Shown here: one piece after another, positions 20,855 to 34,044 of the stretch
Layout: every line of letters starts with the position of its first letter
Numbering within the stretch: the first letter of the stretch is position 1
Assembly (NCBI GenBank): GCA_021521415.1
Contig: JAIQDT010014363.1
Coordinates: forward strand, 1-64,000
Source of the DNA: Bidens hawaiensis
Taxonomy: Eukaryota; Streptophyta; Magnoliopsida; Asterales; Asteraceae
Direction: 5' to 3'
Length of the DNA: 64,000 nucleotides
Notes under the pieces: model-generated
Seen by the model: only the letters and a program-made list of their open reading frames with translations
Told to the model about the DNA's origin: nothing
The model's database searches: none
Program-made: the position numbers and the translations under genes

Positions 20855-21109
20855 TCAAAAACAAAAAATGAAGAAATAACCTCCTTTTGGACAGGTTCTT
20901 TTTACTTGAGAAAGTGAGCACAATGTGACAAAGAGATGACAAATTAGCTGAAAAAAAAAAAAAAACTTTTATCGTTACCCAACCAACATAGGCTGTCTAT
21001 TTAGCTAAACATGTTCTGTAAATATGATTAACCTCCCAAGCCCACTCCTTTTCAACAACCCATGAACCTGCACGAATCAATCTCGGTTTACAAAAACACC
21101 CCTAAAATG

Positions 21110-21140
21110 TTTGTTTGTTTGTTTGTTTGTTTGTTTGTTT
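21110..21140. repeat. (GTTT)n microsatellite
   Basis: About eight GTTT units. Confidence 0.95.
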
Positions 21141-21443
21141 GATGTGAAGATGAGAGAGGAGTAGACTTTGGTTTCTGATATAATAAATCACACCAAGAGC
21201 CTCCTTCAACCTCCCAATATTAAAGATTGATTGTTTAACATACACCAATGTTCAAAAAACACGTCCGACATCCTCAATTTGTTTGATTTTGCTTCAAAAA
21301 TTCGCGTCTTTTGTTTAGGGCCGGAGAAAGAGAGGAGGGAACGATAATTAATTATTATTATTCCTATCAAATATATGTAAATATACCATTTACATTTATG
21401 TAAATTTTGAAACTAATTATTAATTTCTTCAAGATGAACGTAA

Positions 21444-21478
<35 letters not shown>

Positions 21479-21503
21479 TCATACTCATTGTCCATTTTCA
21501 AAT

Positions 21504-22836
21504 GGGAAAATTACCTATATAGCCATTTTGAAGTGAGAGAAACACAAAAATAGCCTGTGAGATTTCGTTTTCCAAAAATAGCTCTCGAAATCCAACTTCC
21601 ACGTGACATTGAGATTTTCTCCGTGAGTTTTCGTGAACCAATCAAAATCTGCCATGTGTCAAGCATTCACACCTACCACTCAAGTTTTCATCTCAAATCC
21701 GTCTTAAACGTTACTTTTCAATCAAATCTAACCTGATGAAAACCAACTTTAACGTGATGTTTCAAGCCGTTTCCGTCTCCAACGTGAGTTTTCAAAAAAA
21801 TATGATTTTTGAGTTTTTTTGAAATTCATCTCCAAAGATGAATTTCAAATGCATTTCAACTCCGGAGACGAATTTTGATTACAAGTCAACTGCCAAGATG
21901 AATTTCATTGGAATTTAAACTTATTTCATCATCTTCTTCCCACTTTCTCATAATCTTACCAAAAACCATGTTTATGTTCTCCCGCTTTTGATGGATGGTT
22001 TGTCTCTAGTTGATAAAGGACTTGATGACGATTCATTAAATTTGGGATAAACAAGTGTCGGGCTAGGTAAAGGCGAAAAATATAGATTGATAACAAAGAA
22101 TTCAAATTTTTTTTAACTTTGACTTGTTTTCCGGTAGGATTCCGGCGAGCTTGTTGTCGGAAGTGTAACTTCTTCAAGATTCGTTAATATAAAAATCCAC
22201 TTGAGATTTCACCAGAAACATTACTTCCGCACCAACCGAATGGTATCACTCTCACAACCACCACCATTCGGTTTCAAGCATGGATTTAAGGGTAGTGATA
22301 GAAGCGTAAGTGGTGGTGTCATGTGTGAGGTCTTGGTGGTGGTGGGTGGTTGTAGTGGGTGACCATGATGGGGTTTCATCATCGCCGACCATCCAGACGG
22401 TGGTGGTGGGGTCCGGTAGCATTAGGTGGTGGAGGAAATGGTGGGGGTTGGATGAAAAAGATGATGAAGATGATTGTAGATGAAATTCATTTGTAATTCA
22501 TCTTTGGAGATGAATTTAAAAAAAAAACATTAAAAACCATAAATTTGAAAACTCACGTTGGAGACGGAAACAGCTTGAAACATCACGTTAAAGTTGGTTT
22601 TCATCAGGTTAGATTTGATGTGAAAAGTAACATTTAAGAGTGATTTGGAATGAAAACTCGCGTGGTAGGTGAGAATGCTTGACACATGGCAGATTTTGAC
22701 TGGTCCACGAAAACTCTCGGGGAAAATCCCAATGTCACGTGCAAGTTGGATTTCGAGGGCTTTTTTTGGAAAACGGATCTCACGGGCTGTTTGTATGTTT
22801 CTCTCTCTTCAAAAAGGCTATTTAGGTAATTTTCCC
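21504..22836. mobile_element. Mutator-like foldback element (1333 bp)
   Basis: Arms of about 350 bp (21504-21850 and 22490-22836) are inverted copies; ends GGGAAAATTACC. Exact 9-bp duplications TTTTCAAAT flank it (21495-21503 and 22837-22845), the hallmark of Mutator-like elements. The 0.6-kb middle has GGTGGTGG-rich sequence and no transposase. It could hold captured gene DNA, which I cannot identify. Confidence 0.88.
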
Positions 22837-22845
22837 TTTTCAAAT

Positions 22846-23843
22846 CAATCATATCATGCACTTTACATATTACATATGTGCATGCAAACAAAAAGTATAT
22901 ATAAAAAGCACATTAACACATTATTCAAATCAACATTTACACATATGTACAGAGATGTTTATGCATAATAAAACATAGATATTTACATAATACGTACCTT
23001 CAAAACTATTTAAAAATTAAATACATTTTTTTTGTTTACTCATGTGGTGCTACTTTGCTTTCTTCAAACTCACTAGAAATTAAACGAAAATGAAATGTCA
23101 AATTGAAAGAAAGAAAAATGGTGGTTATTAGAGAAAGAAAAGAGAGCATATAGGGATGGTATGTAATAGATAATTTAAGAATGATTAAAGGAAATAAACA
23201 CGTTATAATCCTTTTATTACCCTTTTCTCTTTAATTTAATCAATCTCTTTGACTTTCAATTTAATTACACTAATGCCATTTTAATTTTAAGCCATTGATT
23301 ATATATTCTTGGCATATATATGTGTTCTTAGCATATATATGAGTTCTTAAATGAAGGGGAATGTTCATTTACATTTTAATATTAACATGAGAACATAAGA
23401 ACCAATACTAACTACAATAGCAATCTACATAAATAAATTATTTATAATAACAAAGAAAAAAACCTAAAAATTACAAAAAAAAAAATCAAAATCAAGAACA
23501 AAATAATAACAGCAAATACCAGCAAAAGAAAAAACCTAATAATTAAAAAAAAATATAAATTATCAAATACTTTTAACGTCTCATAATCGAAATTAGCAAA
23601 AACGAACAAAAAATAACAGCAAATTGGTTCTCACTGTTTTCATATTAAGAATAAAATGTATTTGATCTTGTTTCCTTAAATGAAACTCTCTCTCTCTATA
23701 TATATGTGTGTGTGTGGAAAAGGATGATAGTGATATATAAAAAAAAGAAAGACATGAGAATCTAAAGAGAGAGAAATCTATCAAATTTTGTATGTTTTTT
23801 TTGTTTGTCTATAGCTTCTTAAAGGGCCTGTTTTTATGTATAA
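22846..23843. other. AT-rich DNA, no gene seen
   Basis: A/T runs and a CT/AT/GT microsatellite near 23685-23717 only. Confidence 0.5.
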
Positions 23844-23875
23844 CTAGTAGGTTGACCCGCCACATTGAGGCGGGA
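23844..23875 (-). mobile_element. Candidate Helitron 3' end
   Basis: The minus strand reads CCCGCC-TCAATGT-GGCGGG, a perfect 6-bp stem, then TCAACCTA, then CTAG followed by T. This is the best Helitron-type hairpin in the window. The 5' end should lie to the right and was not found. Confidence 0.5.
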
Positions 23876-24384
23876 TGTCGATAAGGATTACAAAGTTAGT
23901 TTCATGTGCAATGCCTGCAGTACATAGCAACCTTATAGCCTCTCGTTACATCACATTCGATGGGTTGTGAATAAAATATATGCACTAAGTGATCACAAAA
24001 TAGATAGTTGTTAATTACAAATGATTTTTAGTTTGATATTCAACACATGTTACTACTGCCAAATGATTGTGTTATGGCGTTGTCAAAGGGCGGGCGATCG
24101 TGCATCACGTTCTACGTCTCCTGTTTCTTTGATCCCGAATCTGCACAAAGTTTATGAAATCAGACTTATAAATGTTAACATTAAAGTACAAAAATTTTAT
24201 TCATACTAAGTAGGAACTTAAGAAACTACAAGCATGACTTGATACTTTTAACCAACTATTAGGACCTCTAGCTCGAGCCTAGTCGAGCTTAATTTCAGCT
24301 CGGCCGGTTTATCCCCTAGTGAAACCAACCCAAGGCAGCTGATTTAAACTTTTACTAAAACGTGACCCGTTTCAACACGGACAT

Positions 24385-25318
24385 TGAAGAAACACTAAGT
24401 GACCCCGGCAGATTATGGATAATCTTAACTAGATGTTTCCCACAAGGGTTAGGTCCGGCAAAGATGGTTATTCTTCTCGATCTGCAAAACAGATACCGTG
24501 AGCTCGTCACTGAGAAAGGGGGGGGGGTTCCTCCTTGTGACCACCCTCCGGCGTGAGAATCAGACTAGATTGCTCTGAATATAAGTGTATATAGAGAGAA
24601 ATAGCTAGAGAAGATAAGATAATGATACCGTTCCAAGGTGTTGGAGTATTTATAGCCGAAGGCAGGTTTCCAAGCAGGTACGGCCAGCTGTATAATATTC
24701 CTTTTCCACCAACTGCGGGCTATGTACGTGCCACGATGGGAGTTGGTGGGTAGGCAGCGGCTGACAGTGACATGGCCGGCTGTATACTATTCCTTTTCCA
24801 CCAACTACGGGCTATGTACGTGCCACGATGGGAGTTGGTGGGTAGGCAGCGGCTGATAGTGACATTTTGTACTAGAGCGTGCTCCTCCTCGTACTATTGT
24901 CGGTGAGTTGTCACCCTGTGATTGGTTCATGGGCTGCTTTGGTCAGATCTTGTCTATTTTGTCCATACCTTGGCAGGTATAGTACAAAAGATCTTCCAGA
25001 AGCGTACGGACTGGCTCTTTTGGGCGGGAATATTCCCGCCTTGCTCATTCCTTCTTCAGGTGACATTGCTGAAGTATAAGAGTTAGTGCCTTATGCGTGT
25101 AGCCTTACCGTTAGTGCGGGTAGCCTTCCTTCTTGGCTTGTACCCATAGCTGCGGGAACAGGCAGGGTATTGTACCAAGGGAGGCTTTCCTGCGGGAACA
25201 GCTGGCTTACTGCGTATAAGGTCTTCATCTCTCTGAGCATGGTGGGTCCTGCGGGACCAGTTAGTCTTTGCGCATACGTACCTCTTCAAGGTGTGTCTTG
25301 CGGGGACCTACCTCTTCA
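24385..25318 (-). mobile_element. Solo LTR of the Tat-like family
   Basis: The same TGAAGAAACAC start, CTCTTCA end and TATA position (24657-24665) as the LTRs at 1-925 and 7922-8904, but more diverged. Exact 5-bp duplications GACAT flank it (24380-24384 and 25319-25323). It is the product of recombination between the LTRs of an older insertion. Confidence 0.92.
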
Positions 25319-25323
25319 GACAT

Positions 25324-27639
25324 GCTTTGACCCAACCCTTTACCGGAGTACCAGGAAACACTCTCATTAAAGCTAAATGGTTATGTTTGAAGGATTACAA
25401 AAATGTTAACGTCTAATGAGTGTTTCATTTGTAGTATTTCCAGGAACCTTTCCCTTTCCCATTAACTGCTTACATGACACCATTGTGGGGATCATAAATA
25501 GAACTTAACTCGTATTGACCCATTTACCATTTCATAACTTAGCTTTGTTATGACCCGAGCGAAAATTTTATTTACTGTTAAAATATTAGATCTGGAATAA
25601 AACTGAACCCAGATTAACCGATTCGCATTTTTAGTACGGGTAAAAACAGGTTTTCTTAGGTCAAATATAAAGCCTAACCAAAACGAACCCGTTTGCTGTT
25701 TATAACGGGCCCAAATGTTTTTGCAGTTGTTTCTCACAGTCCATAACATTAGTTTTAAAGAATGCCACTTACATGAATTTAGGTTGCTTATCCTCGCCAT
25801 TTTATTCACACGCGAACTTTGTGCTATTCCTCTTTTGATAGTACAGTTTCTTAAGGCAGCTAGAGAAGTTGACACACACGCAGTTGAGGTCAGCGTCAAA
25901 TGTCATTCATTTGTGCCAAGCATGTATAGCGGTTCTATATAGAAATTAATTTGTTAATGTGAGGTATGTAAATATACTAATATAGTAAAGAAGTTTAGTT
26001 ATTACCGAGCTTTCGTGGGCATTCTTAGTGAGAAATTTTGCAATTGAGATTGCCATCGGCCGGTATCAAAGCCGTTCTTCGTAGTTTTTGGAGTTTGATA
26101 TTGGCGAAAAGTAAGGTGTTATGGTTTTTTTACAACTGAAATGGTTGTGGGAAGTCCAAACTATAAAGGCTAAGTTTTCGGTGTACCTGAACTTGGCTTG
26201 TGTATGCAGTAGTTGGGTTTATTGCAATTGTTGGTGCAGGAGTTGTTTTCGGTTCTGTTGAACCTGCATAACATATGCAGTTCGAGTAAGAAACTTAAAT
26301 ACAGAAACAAAATTGAAATTGCTTTCTAGTAATTAAATGTTAATACAGCTCGCTACAACTTATAATTAATTATCATGTATAATATGTTTTCAATCTAAAA
26401 ATAATCATGTGTGTTATCAAAAGTTCAAACACAGACATTATATGGGAAGTTCTCACAACCACAAAAAAGTTGGGAAACACAGCAACACATTATAACCTTG
26501 ATTAATTTTAGTCTATAGTTGAAAAAAAGAGGAACTCATCTTAATACGTGAAAACAATAAAATAAAAAAAACAAAATAAAACAATAAACAAACAAACGGG
26601 TTCACGTGGGTTACACAATTTTTTGTTTCTGTAGAAGACACGTTTGATGACCAAGATATCACCAAATGGCATTGTCATTACCAAAGTGTCTCCCGTCACC
26701 ATCGACATTCTAAACGTCACTTTGTCAGCTCATGTGAGAAAGAAATTCTCACACGCCCCCCACTTCCGGTTGCAACATTACCAAACCATCAACTCGAGTC
26801 ATTTCCTGAAATATCAAGGTTAGATAATTAGCCAATAAGTTGAAACTTTAGCCTTTTGTTAAAAAATATCAAAACAGATGTACCAAAAGTTGGTTCATGA
26901 GTGGTTGTTAAGAAATAGAATTACAAATAAGGTCAGATACATTATCATCATAGCCTTTATCAACCAAACCGATCCAAAGACAACTTACAACCACCACTCT
27001 ACCACCACCAAGGGTTCTAAATCGAAACCCGGCAACGATAGACGATGGTGGACTTAAGGTCCATAACAATACGAAGAACTTGGGGTCCAAAAACAATCAC
27101 AATCGCCACTGTCTGCAAGACCGCCTCCAACACCAAATCACTGCCATCAAGGATCCGGAAATCAAACAGGGCCATCGTGTCACGACAATTATACTATAAA
27201 CCATTAGTATCGCTATCGCCACTGTTGACCACTGCCCACACCACACCACCGTCTCCAAAGGTCCGGAAATCAAACCCGGCAACAGCGATGGGGTGTTTAA
27301 GGATCTTTAATCCTACAATTTCCCTCTTAATCTAGAACAAAATAATATCAAATTTCAGTCAAACAATTAAAATCACAAACTTTATCAATAACCCTAATAC
27401 CTGATCCAATAAATTAAAGAAACAAACAAACCCTGATGAAAATAATCAAAGAACAACATGCCTTATGGGAGAAATGAAGGTTCTTGACCCGTGTTTTTTC
27501 ACAAATCTTGAATGTGCGGTTTGTACGTCCTTATCATACTTTAAGTTTGACACAAACACCATCGCCATCGTCCGCCAATAGGCCAAGGAACATCACGGCT
27601 ACCTAGGGTTCTGAAATGGAAGACGGCAACAATCGATCC
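25324..27639. other. 2.3 kb without a recognised gene
   Basis: The plus frame 25715-25942 (FTRELCAIPLLIVQFLKAARE) is bounded by splice-like signals and could be an exon relic, but I do not recognise it. 27000-27290 is rich in CCACC and AATCAAAC words, with GGTCCGGAAATCAAAC-type motifs repeated. Confidence 0.4.
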
Positions 27640-28640
27640 TTGAACTGAACGAGTTTTATTTCACTGTACTATCATGCCTTCAGGTGAGTGTTCACTCGCG
27701 ATGGCATTAGGCGAGGGTTTTCCCCCGATCAGAGTGTATCACGAAGTGATGAATTTAGTCAATAGCTAATGTGAATGAATCGTTGATCGTTAAAAAAAAT
27801 GCATTTTGAGCTTTTGGCCAGTTCGGTCAACCCATAAACCTTAAAGTCACTAGTAGATCTTGAACATCCTAAATTTCCATCCAACAAACTTTTACTCAAG
27901 CAAGACGAATAACAGTTTTTACAAATAGAAAAAAACTTGGACTTGTTTTATAAAGTATTCAAAGTCTTAATTTTGCTTTTATTAACGATTTTGCTTTTAT
28001 TAACGATTTTGCTTTTTAGTTTTATATATAAAAATGTCCAAAGTCGTTTTTCATTGGTTGATCTTGTACTTCTCCATCACTTGCTATTTCATCGATCTTA
28101 ATCTTAGATTTGTCGACGATTGACTTCTCATTACATTATGGACGATCCATGGTCAAACACTCGAATTATACACCGACCGTGGTTCTTCATTTGCTTATAA
28201 TTTCTAGTTTGATGCATGTCTTACCGTGGCATTCAACGTGATGGCTCTCTGTCTCATATTTATTGATTAGTTTGATATTTCGTTATGACTTTAGTTTTTG
28301 TTTACTACATCATCATTGGAATTAATTATGAACATATAATCATGTGTAACGAACATTAATATTGCATGTTCTTATTTTTTTTTATATCATAATACTGATG
28401 CATTTACGGTTATATATGCACAACCACCAACTTTTTTTAACTATTAGTCTATTACAACACGAACTTATAAAAATATATATATATGTAACATGAAATGTAA
28501 CAAAACAGCAAACACTCCTGGCAAAGTAACAAGTATCAAATCCACAATCTCCTATAGGTGTTGTTCTTTCAATATCTAGCAAATTAAGCTTGGTATTGAT
28601 ACACCCGAAATAATGTGAACATGGTGTCAAAGTGAAAATG
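27640..28640. repeat. Duplicated 3' flank of the LRR-kinase genes (copy 2)
   Basis: The partner of 11130-12060, in the same orientation relative to its gene. It lies directly 3' of pseudogene B. Confidence 0.75.
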
Positions 28641-31600
28641 CTATGTGTTTCTTCATACAAATTAGCATTAAAAATAATGAACACGAATGAAGACTTTTGA
28701 TTGTGGTAAGTAAAAAAGATGGAATAGTATACATTTATACCCCCGACCCCCGTATTTTGAAGTGTATCCAGAATATGCTGCAATTCATGGACAACCTTTT
28801 CTATGTTCATTCGTTGTGGTGGGGAATCAACCGAGGATAATACTCCAATTTTGAGTGTCGCGGCCACACATTCCTCGATTTTCTTTCCATTTGCTTCATT
28901 GTTGACGCCATACCATCTTTGATAAACACTTCGAATGTCAACATCAAAAAAACCTGTTGCATCATCTGGCAAAGCCATGGAAGAAAATTTATGAAGGTTA
29001 AGTCCTTCAATAAACATGTCGTTGGTCGGCTTTTTCCCAGTCATCGCCTCTAGTAATAGCATTCCAAAACTGTAAACATCCCCGCTACTTGTCATTTCAT
29101 GGTTGCATTGAGTCCATACTCTGCAACTTATGAACATATATTTTAGAAAAAATAGGTAATATTAGAAGTAATGTCTATAGATATATAGATATTACCCGGA
29201 GGAGCATAACCAATTGTTCCTCTAAACCCGGTTGTGCCGTTTGGGTATGAAGATCCAAGAAGTTGAGCTAAACCAAAATCTCCAACATGAGCCACGTACC
29301 ATGTCATCATCAAGTAGAATGTTGCTAGGCTTCAAGTCTCCATGAACCACATTTGGTATGCAATGATTGTGAAGATAATCAAGTGCATACGCTACATCTG
29401 TAAGAATATTTATTATTTGAAGAAGGTTGAGTCTCGATATCGATGCACTTTCACTTGAATGCAACCAATCATGTAAACTTCCATTAGACATGAGTTCATA
29501 TACCAAAGCTTTGAAATCATTTCCTTGAAACTCAACACTTGAACACGAAGTTATTATCTTCAATAAATTTCGGTGTCGAATGTTCCGCCATGCTTCACAC
29601 TCCCTCATAAAGCTTCTTTGAGCTCCTCGATTCAGAAGATGTAAAACTTTGACGGCAACAAGTTTATCATCTTCAAGGCTTCCTTTATAAACGGAACTAA
29701 AGCCACCACTTCCAATCAAATTGGATTCAGAGAATCCATTAGTAGCCTTGAGAAGTTGATTGTATGAAACTTTCATGAATTGTTTGCTCGTTGATGATTG
29801 AGATGCGTTTCTCTTGACTTTCTTCTTACGCCAAGCATATGATAAACATGTTATGATGGAAAGTGTGGATGCAATCAAAATGACTATTGCAAACAGAGGA
29901 AAACTCTTTTTATGTTCCTTTGTATGCTTGCACTTCGATAACTTAAGTTCAATAATGCCACCACAAAGCCTGCTATTGCCCAAAACAGAAAAAGTGGTTG
30001 CATTGGCGAACACTCCTACAGTTGGTACTTCACTCTCAAAGTCATTGTACGATAAGTTCAAATATTCTAACGAAAGCCCTTCTAAAAATTGAGGAATTTG
30101 GCCTGATAAGTTATTTTGAGAAATATCGAGTTTCACCAGTCCTTTCATAGAACTAAATGATGGTGGTATCGAACCCTGAAATATGTTGCCTTTGAGGGAT
30201 AACATTGTAAGGCTAGCACAACGACCAAGACTTAGGAACGTTACCAGATAAGTTATTATCTGATAAATATAATTGATTCAACATGTCAAGGTTTCCAATC
30301 TCAGATGGAAGTGAACCAAAGAGGTTATTTTGAGAAAGGTCTAATGATATGGAAAGAGATGAAAGCTGAAAAGGTTGTGTAGGTATTTCACCGTTAAGTT
30401 TATTGTTATTAAGATACAACTCTAAAAGACGACGACAGTTTCCGAGACTTGATGGAACATGACCTTCCAATTTGTTGAAACTTAAACCAAGACATAACAA
30501 CATTGACAAGTTTCCAATAACATCAGGAATCGGCCCTGAAAGTTCATTTCCATCTAATATAAGGAATTCAAGCTCTTGAAGGTTTCCAATGGATGAGGGG
30601 ATGTTTCCTGTGTATTAGTTAGGTCCTAAAATTAGAAGTGACAAACCCACAAGATTACCGATTGATTCAGGGATGTTTCCATGAAACTGATTGTGTCCTA
30701 AAGCTAGGAATTGGAGTTGATTAGAAAGATTACCGATTGATCTAGGGAGCACTCCTTGAAACTTGCAATCACCTAGGTCCAGCTCATTTAATCTTGTGCA
30801 GTTTTTCATAGAATCTAGGAACTTCATATTATCGGCTTTTTTGCTTCCAAAGAGGTTACTACCTAAGCGTATACACATGATCATATCTCTTAATTTTGAA
30901 AAGTCGATTGTCAACTTCCCACTAAACTTATTTTTTGTAACTTCAAGATGTATTAATCTTGAACAGTTAGAAATGGACGACGGAAGAGGTCCAGTTAGTT
31001 GGTTATCCCATAAAACAAAACTGACAAGATGAGGCAACATTATGGCTGGAGGGAGACTACCACTCAATTCATTCCCACCCAAACTCAAATAAGCTAGTGA
31101 TAAAAAGTTCAAAAGGGATCGAGGAATGGTTCCGGTTAAATTACAAAAATTCGAGTCAAATTCTCCTAAAGTTTTCAAATTGCCTATGGATTGTGGAATG
31201 CTACCACCCAAAGGATTTCCCGAAACATCTATTCCTTCTAGTGATGTAATATTCCCCAAGAAATGTGGGATTCCGCCCGTTAACTTATTATCACCAAGCG
31301 ATAAAATAATAAGTTTGGAGAGGAAACTGATCTCACTAGGTATGCTTCCAACTTGCTCGTTATAGGAAAGACGAAGATCTTCAAGGCTAGAACAACCAGA
31401 TATATTAGCTGGAATGAACCCGTTGAACTTGTTACGACTCATATAAAGGAAACGTAGTCTGGATAGACGACCAAGTTCATGAGGGACGGCTCCTTGAAAA
31501 CTGTTGTTCCTAAGTCGTAAGTCACGAAGAAAGGAAAGGTTTCCTACATGAGGAGACAACAAGCCTTCCAAACCTTGTGACTCCAATACTACACGAGTCA

Positions 31601-31844
31601 CTCTTCTATGACGCTTCCCACACGTAACACCATTCCAATCACAGAAATGAAGAGAATTATTCCACGAGGTTAGGGCCCCACACGGATCGTTGGTGATCAT
31701 CAACTTGATCTGTTGCAAAGCCTGATGATCAGTCTCATTTCCGGCATACGAAGCTGTGACTGCGGTGGAAGTGAGGAATATAGCAAGAGAATGAATTATG
31801 AAACGAATTGAAGAGGAAGATGATAAGAAAATAATTGAGCTCAT
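28382..31844 (-). pseudogene. LRR receptor kinase (LRR-XII, EFR/Xa21-like) pseudogene B
   Basis: Whole family architecture is visible: signal peptide (MSSIIFLSSSSSIRF), LRRNT_2 cap, about 20 LRRs, paired cysteines before a membrane helix (FAIVILIASTLSIITCL), then a kinase with IGSGGFSSVYKG loop, VAVKVL lysine and VHGDLKPSNILL (HGD in place of HRD, so non-RD as in EFR and Xa21). An intron with GT-AG ends at 29121-29195 splits the kinase after GYAPPG. It is broken at four places: a TAA at 30615 in the LRRs, a 2-bp deletion near 30215, a 4-bp insertion near 29300 just before the DFG loop, and a shift at the start of exon 2 near 29105. Kinase homology ends near 28740; the open frame beyond is read-through. 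Confidence 0.88.
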
Positions 31845-32329
31845 TTTTGAGAATAATTAAATGATGACAACAAGAATATTAATTTCTAGAACAACCAGAT
31901 GCATTTAATTATAAAAATCCATCCATAAAATTTTTACACCATCTATGAACCAATAAATTTGATTATTTTCTCATAATTATTTCCCGGACCATTAGTCCAT
32001 TATATTAAAGTTAACATCTGGACTAAATATATATTATATTTTTAATTGTTGAATTATGTATTTGTACAATTTAATGGAGTCTTAGTCGTTGGATATTGAT
32101 TCGGATTTCGAATTGACATGTTATGTATTCAAATTGACACAATGAAAAGATAGCATGGCACCTGGTATCCCAAAGTCAATAACTTCATGTGTCTTAGTTC
32201 TTGGGTTCACACTGTCTCATGTTTTTTTTTTTAACTTTTTAGTCGTCGGATGAATTATTAATTAATCAAAATTACTAATATATACAACTGAGAGTTTTTT
32301 TATTCCATTAGATCACTTGACGGCACATT
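31845..32329. other. Upstream DNA of locus B, no element seen
   Basis: AT-rich. No TATA box like those of loci A and C was found close to the ATG. Confidence 0.4.
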
Positions 32330-32575
32330 ATATTGTTAATACTAATCCCTATTCATATGTGAAGTCAAGATTATATCCTTCAATTTATTGAGTTATCATA
32401 TCTCCTCGTTACCAATACATTTAATGATTGGAAAATATATCTTGAAAAGAAGACTGAATAGGTCACATTTTGTACGGGCTTATTTTCTCGTGTCCGAAAA
32501 AATTTAATACGATCCCTCTTTTTATGTCTCATAAGGAATGTGCGAAACTGCAGATTTAGACAAACTAGAGGGATG
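32330..32575. repeat. Dispersed repeat, copy 1
   Basis: Shares CAATTTATTGAGTTATCAT, GATTGGAAAATATATCTTGA, TCACATTTTGTACGGGCTTA and CTCGTGTCCGAAAA with 43790-44035. The match resumes at 32858-32890 and 44070-44097, so this copy carries an insertion between. Confidence 0.7.
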
Positions 32576-32887
32576 AAAACCGCAGTTCATTAAAATAAGT
32601 ATTGTAATAAAGAAATAGTGAATAGACATGTCTACCCCTGACTTAACGATTAAATTTAACGGAGTTAGTAATTTGGATGTATTTGGCAAGAACTGGGAAA
32701 CGTGGAGGGTCCATATGCAAAAAATAAACTTTTTGGACTAAATTCGCATTATTTGCCAAACCACAAGGACGAAAATGACACTTTACTCTTTTTTAAACTA
32801 CTGGTAAATGTCGTATTTCTTAAACATAAGTTGTGTGTAACAAATTGGAAATAATTTGTAAATGTTGTATTTCTTAAACATTGTCAC

Positions 32888-33165
32888 GTTATTGTTTCAG
32901 TTTCTTTCATCCTGAGACTAGAGAATTTATATAGTAGAGGTTGAAGTTTTACAGTTTTCACCCGATGTTCTCCACACTAAGCCTTAAGTAATGTTTCCCA
33001 GGCCTCCTTTGAAGTTGTTGATCTTCCAATTCGATCGAAGATAGTTTTGTATATGGATTGAAACAAAATACATAGGGCCCTCTTGTCGCATTTCATATTT
33101 TCCTCGCGTTCATTAACCATGTTTGCAGAATTGCAGGAAGGGCCTGGTAGTGCCGGTCGGACCAT
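32888..33165 (-). pseudogene. Copia gag (UBN2-type) fragment
   Basis: The minus strand encodes CDKRALCILFQSIYKTIFDR, then ATTSKEAWETL-like TTSKEAWETLLKA, a stop, and KTVKLQPLLYKFSSLRMKE. This is the pattern of the UBN2 region of Copia-type gag, with conserved SKEAW. Only about 90 codons remain, with stops. No LTRs were found around it. Confidence 0.65.
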
Positions 33166-33600
33166 CGGCCTGGTACGTAATTTTTGGGGGCCAAACTTTT
33201 TTTAATATATATTTTTATATATACATTTAAAAGTATAAAACGTATTAATGTCTTATAAATATTATACCAAAAACTTGTCTTTATCCATAATCCATTTTTT
33301 TTTTTTTGACTTTGAAATTGATTTGAATTTAGAAACATAGATATTATATCAATATCTATGTTGGGCCCAACTAAAAAAAATAAAATAAAAACCACAACCA
33401 CCACAACTAAAAAAAATACGCCCTGCTTGCGGTGCGCGCATATAATGTATATATGTGTGAACCCTCGGGTGGGCAAAAGTAAAAGTGCACTAATTTTGAC
33501 GTTATTTTACTAATCTCGTGAAAATAACGTTAAAAGTGGCGGAAGGTTAATCAGGCATCATGTGGTGGCGTTGATACATGCACCAATCAGCCGGTGTCTC
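33166..33600. repeat. Repeat scrap related to 54080-54240
   Basis: ATCGGCC ... TTGGGGGCCAAACTTTTTTT matches the stretch near 54109-54150 (ATCGGCCGG ... CGGGGGTACAAACTTTTTTT). A 12-13-bp stem, GACGTTATTTT / AAAATAACGTT, lies at 33499-33533. Confidence 0.4.
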
Positions 33601-33639
33601 TGATGATTGAGTGCTATGTGCCTTATGTCCAAGGCTTGA

Positions 33640-33797
33640 TGCAAAACTACTATCGAGCCGGGGGTCTCACCGGAAGCAGCCTCTCTATCCCTATGGGATA
33701 GAGGTAAGACTGTCTACATCTTACCCTCCTCAGACCCTACCATAGCATTGCTATTGGTGGGATATACTGAGTACGATGATGATGATGATGATGAACC
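33640..33797 (+). mobile_element. Au-like SINE
   Basis: CGAGCCGGGGGTCTCACCGG, then GATAGAGGTAAGACTGTCTA, CATCTTACCCTCCTCAGACC, and a 3' end GGGATATACTGAGTACGATG followed by (GAT)n. The order matches the Au SINE family of plants (GAGGTAAG ... TACCCTCC.CAGACCC ... TGGGATA.ACTG.GTA). The 5' limit is uncertain. Confidence 0.75.
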
Positions 33798-34044
33798 ACC
33801 ACAACTGACTCATCGGAAAACGTTTTTGACATGAAACATCACATTTTTTGCCACAACATGGTAGCAGAGGCGAAGAGAGATCCCGGTCTAATCAGTTTCT
33901 TTCTTCATCTCCGTCATCCTCTGTTTCCTCTTTTTGATCGACAAAGTACAAACCCCTATCATGCAAAGTAATGAAATGTGGCAGAAAAGTGAATCACCAT
34001 GCTTCATTAGGATGTACACCATGCTTCTCTTCAATACTTGCTAC

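Noticed and set aside
25492..25899. 135-codon minus frame as a gene
   Set aside because: No domain, no splice or promoter context, and its composition matches AT-rich noncoding DNA. Kept only as unrecognised.
26045..26300. Possible gene with GTTGGTGCAGGAGTTG-type coding look
   Set aside because: Stops in all frames and no splice pairs that give a sensible product.
28382..28740. C-terminal extension of kinase B as a new domain
   Set aside because: It is read-through into the duplicated 3' flank after loss of the stop.
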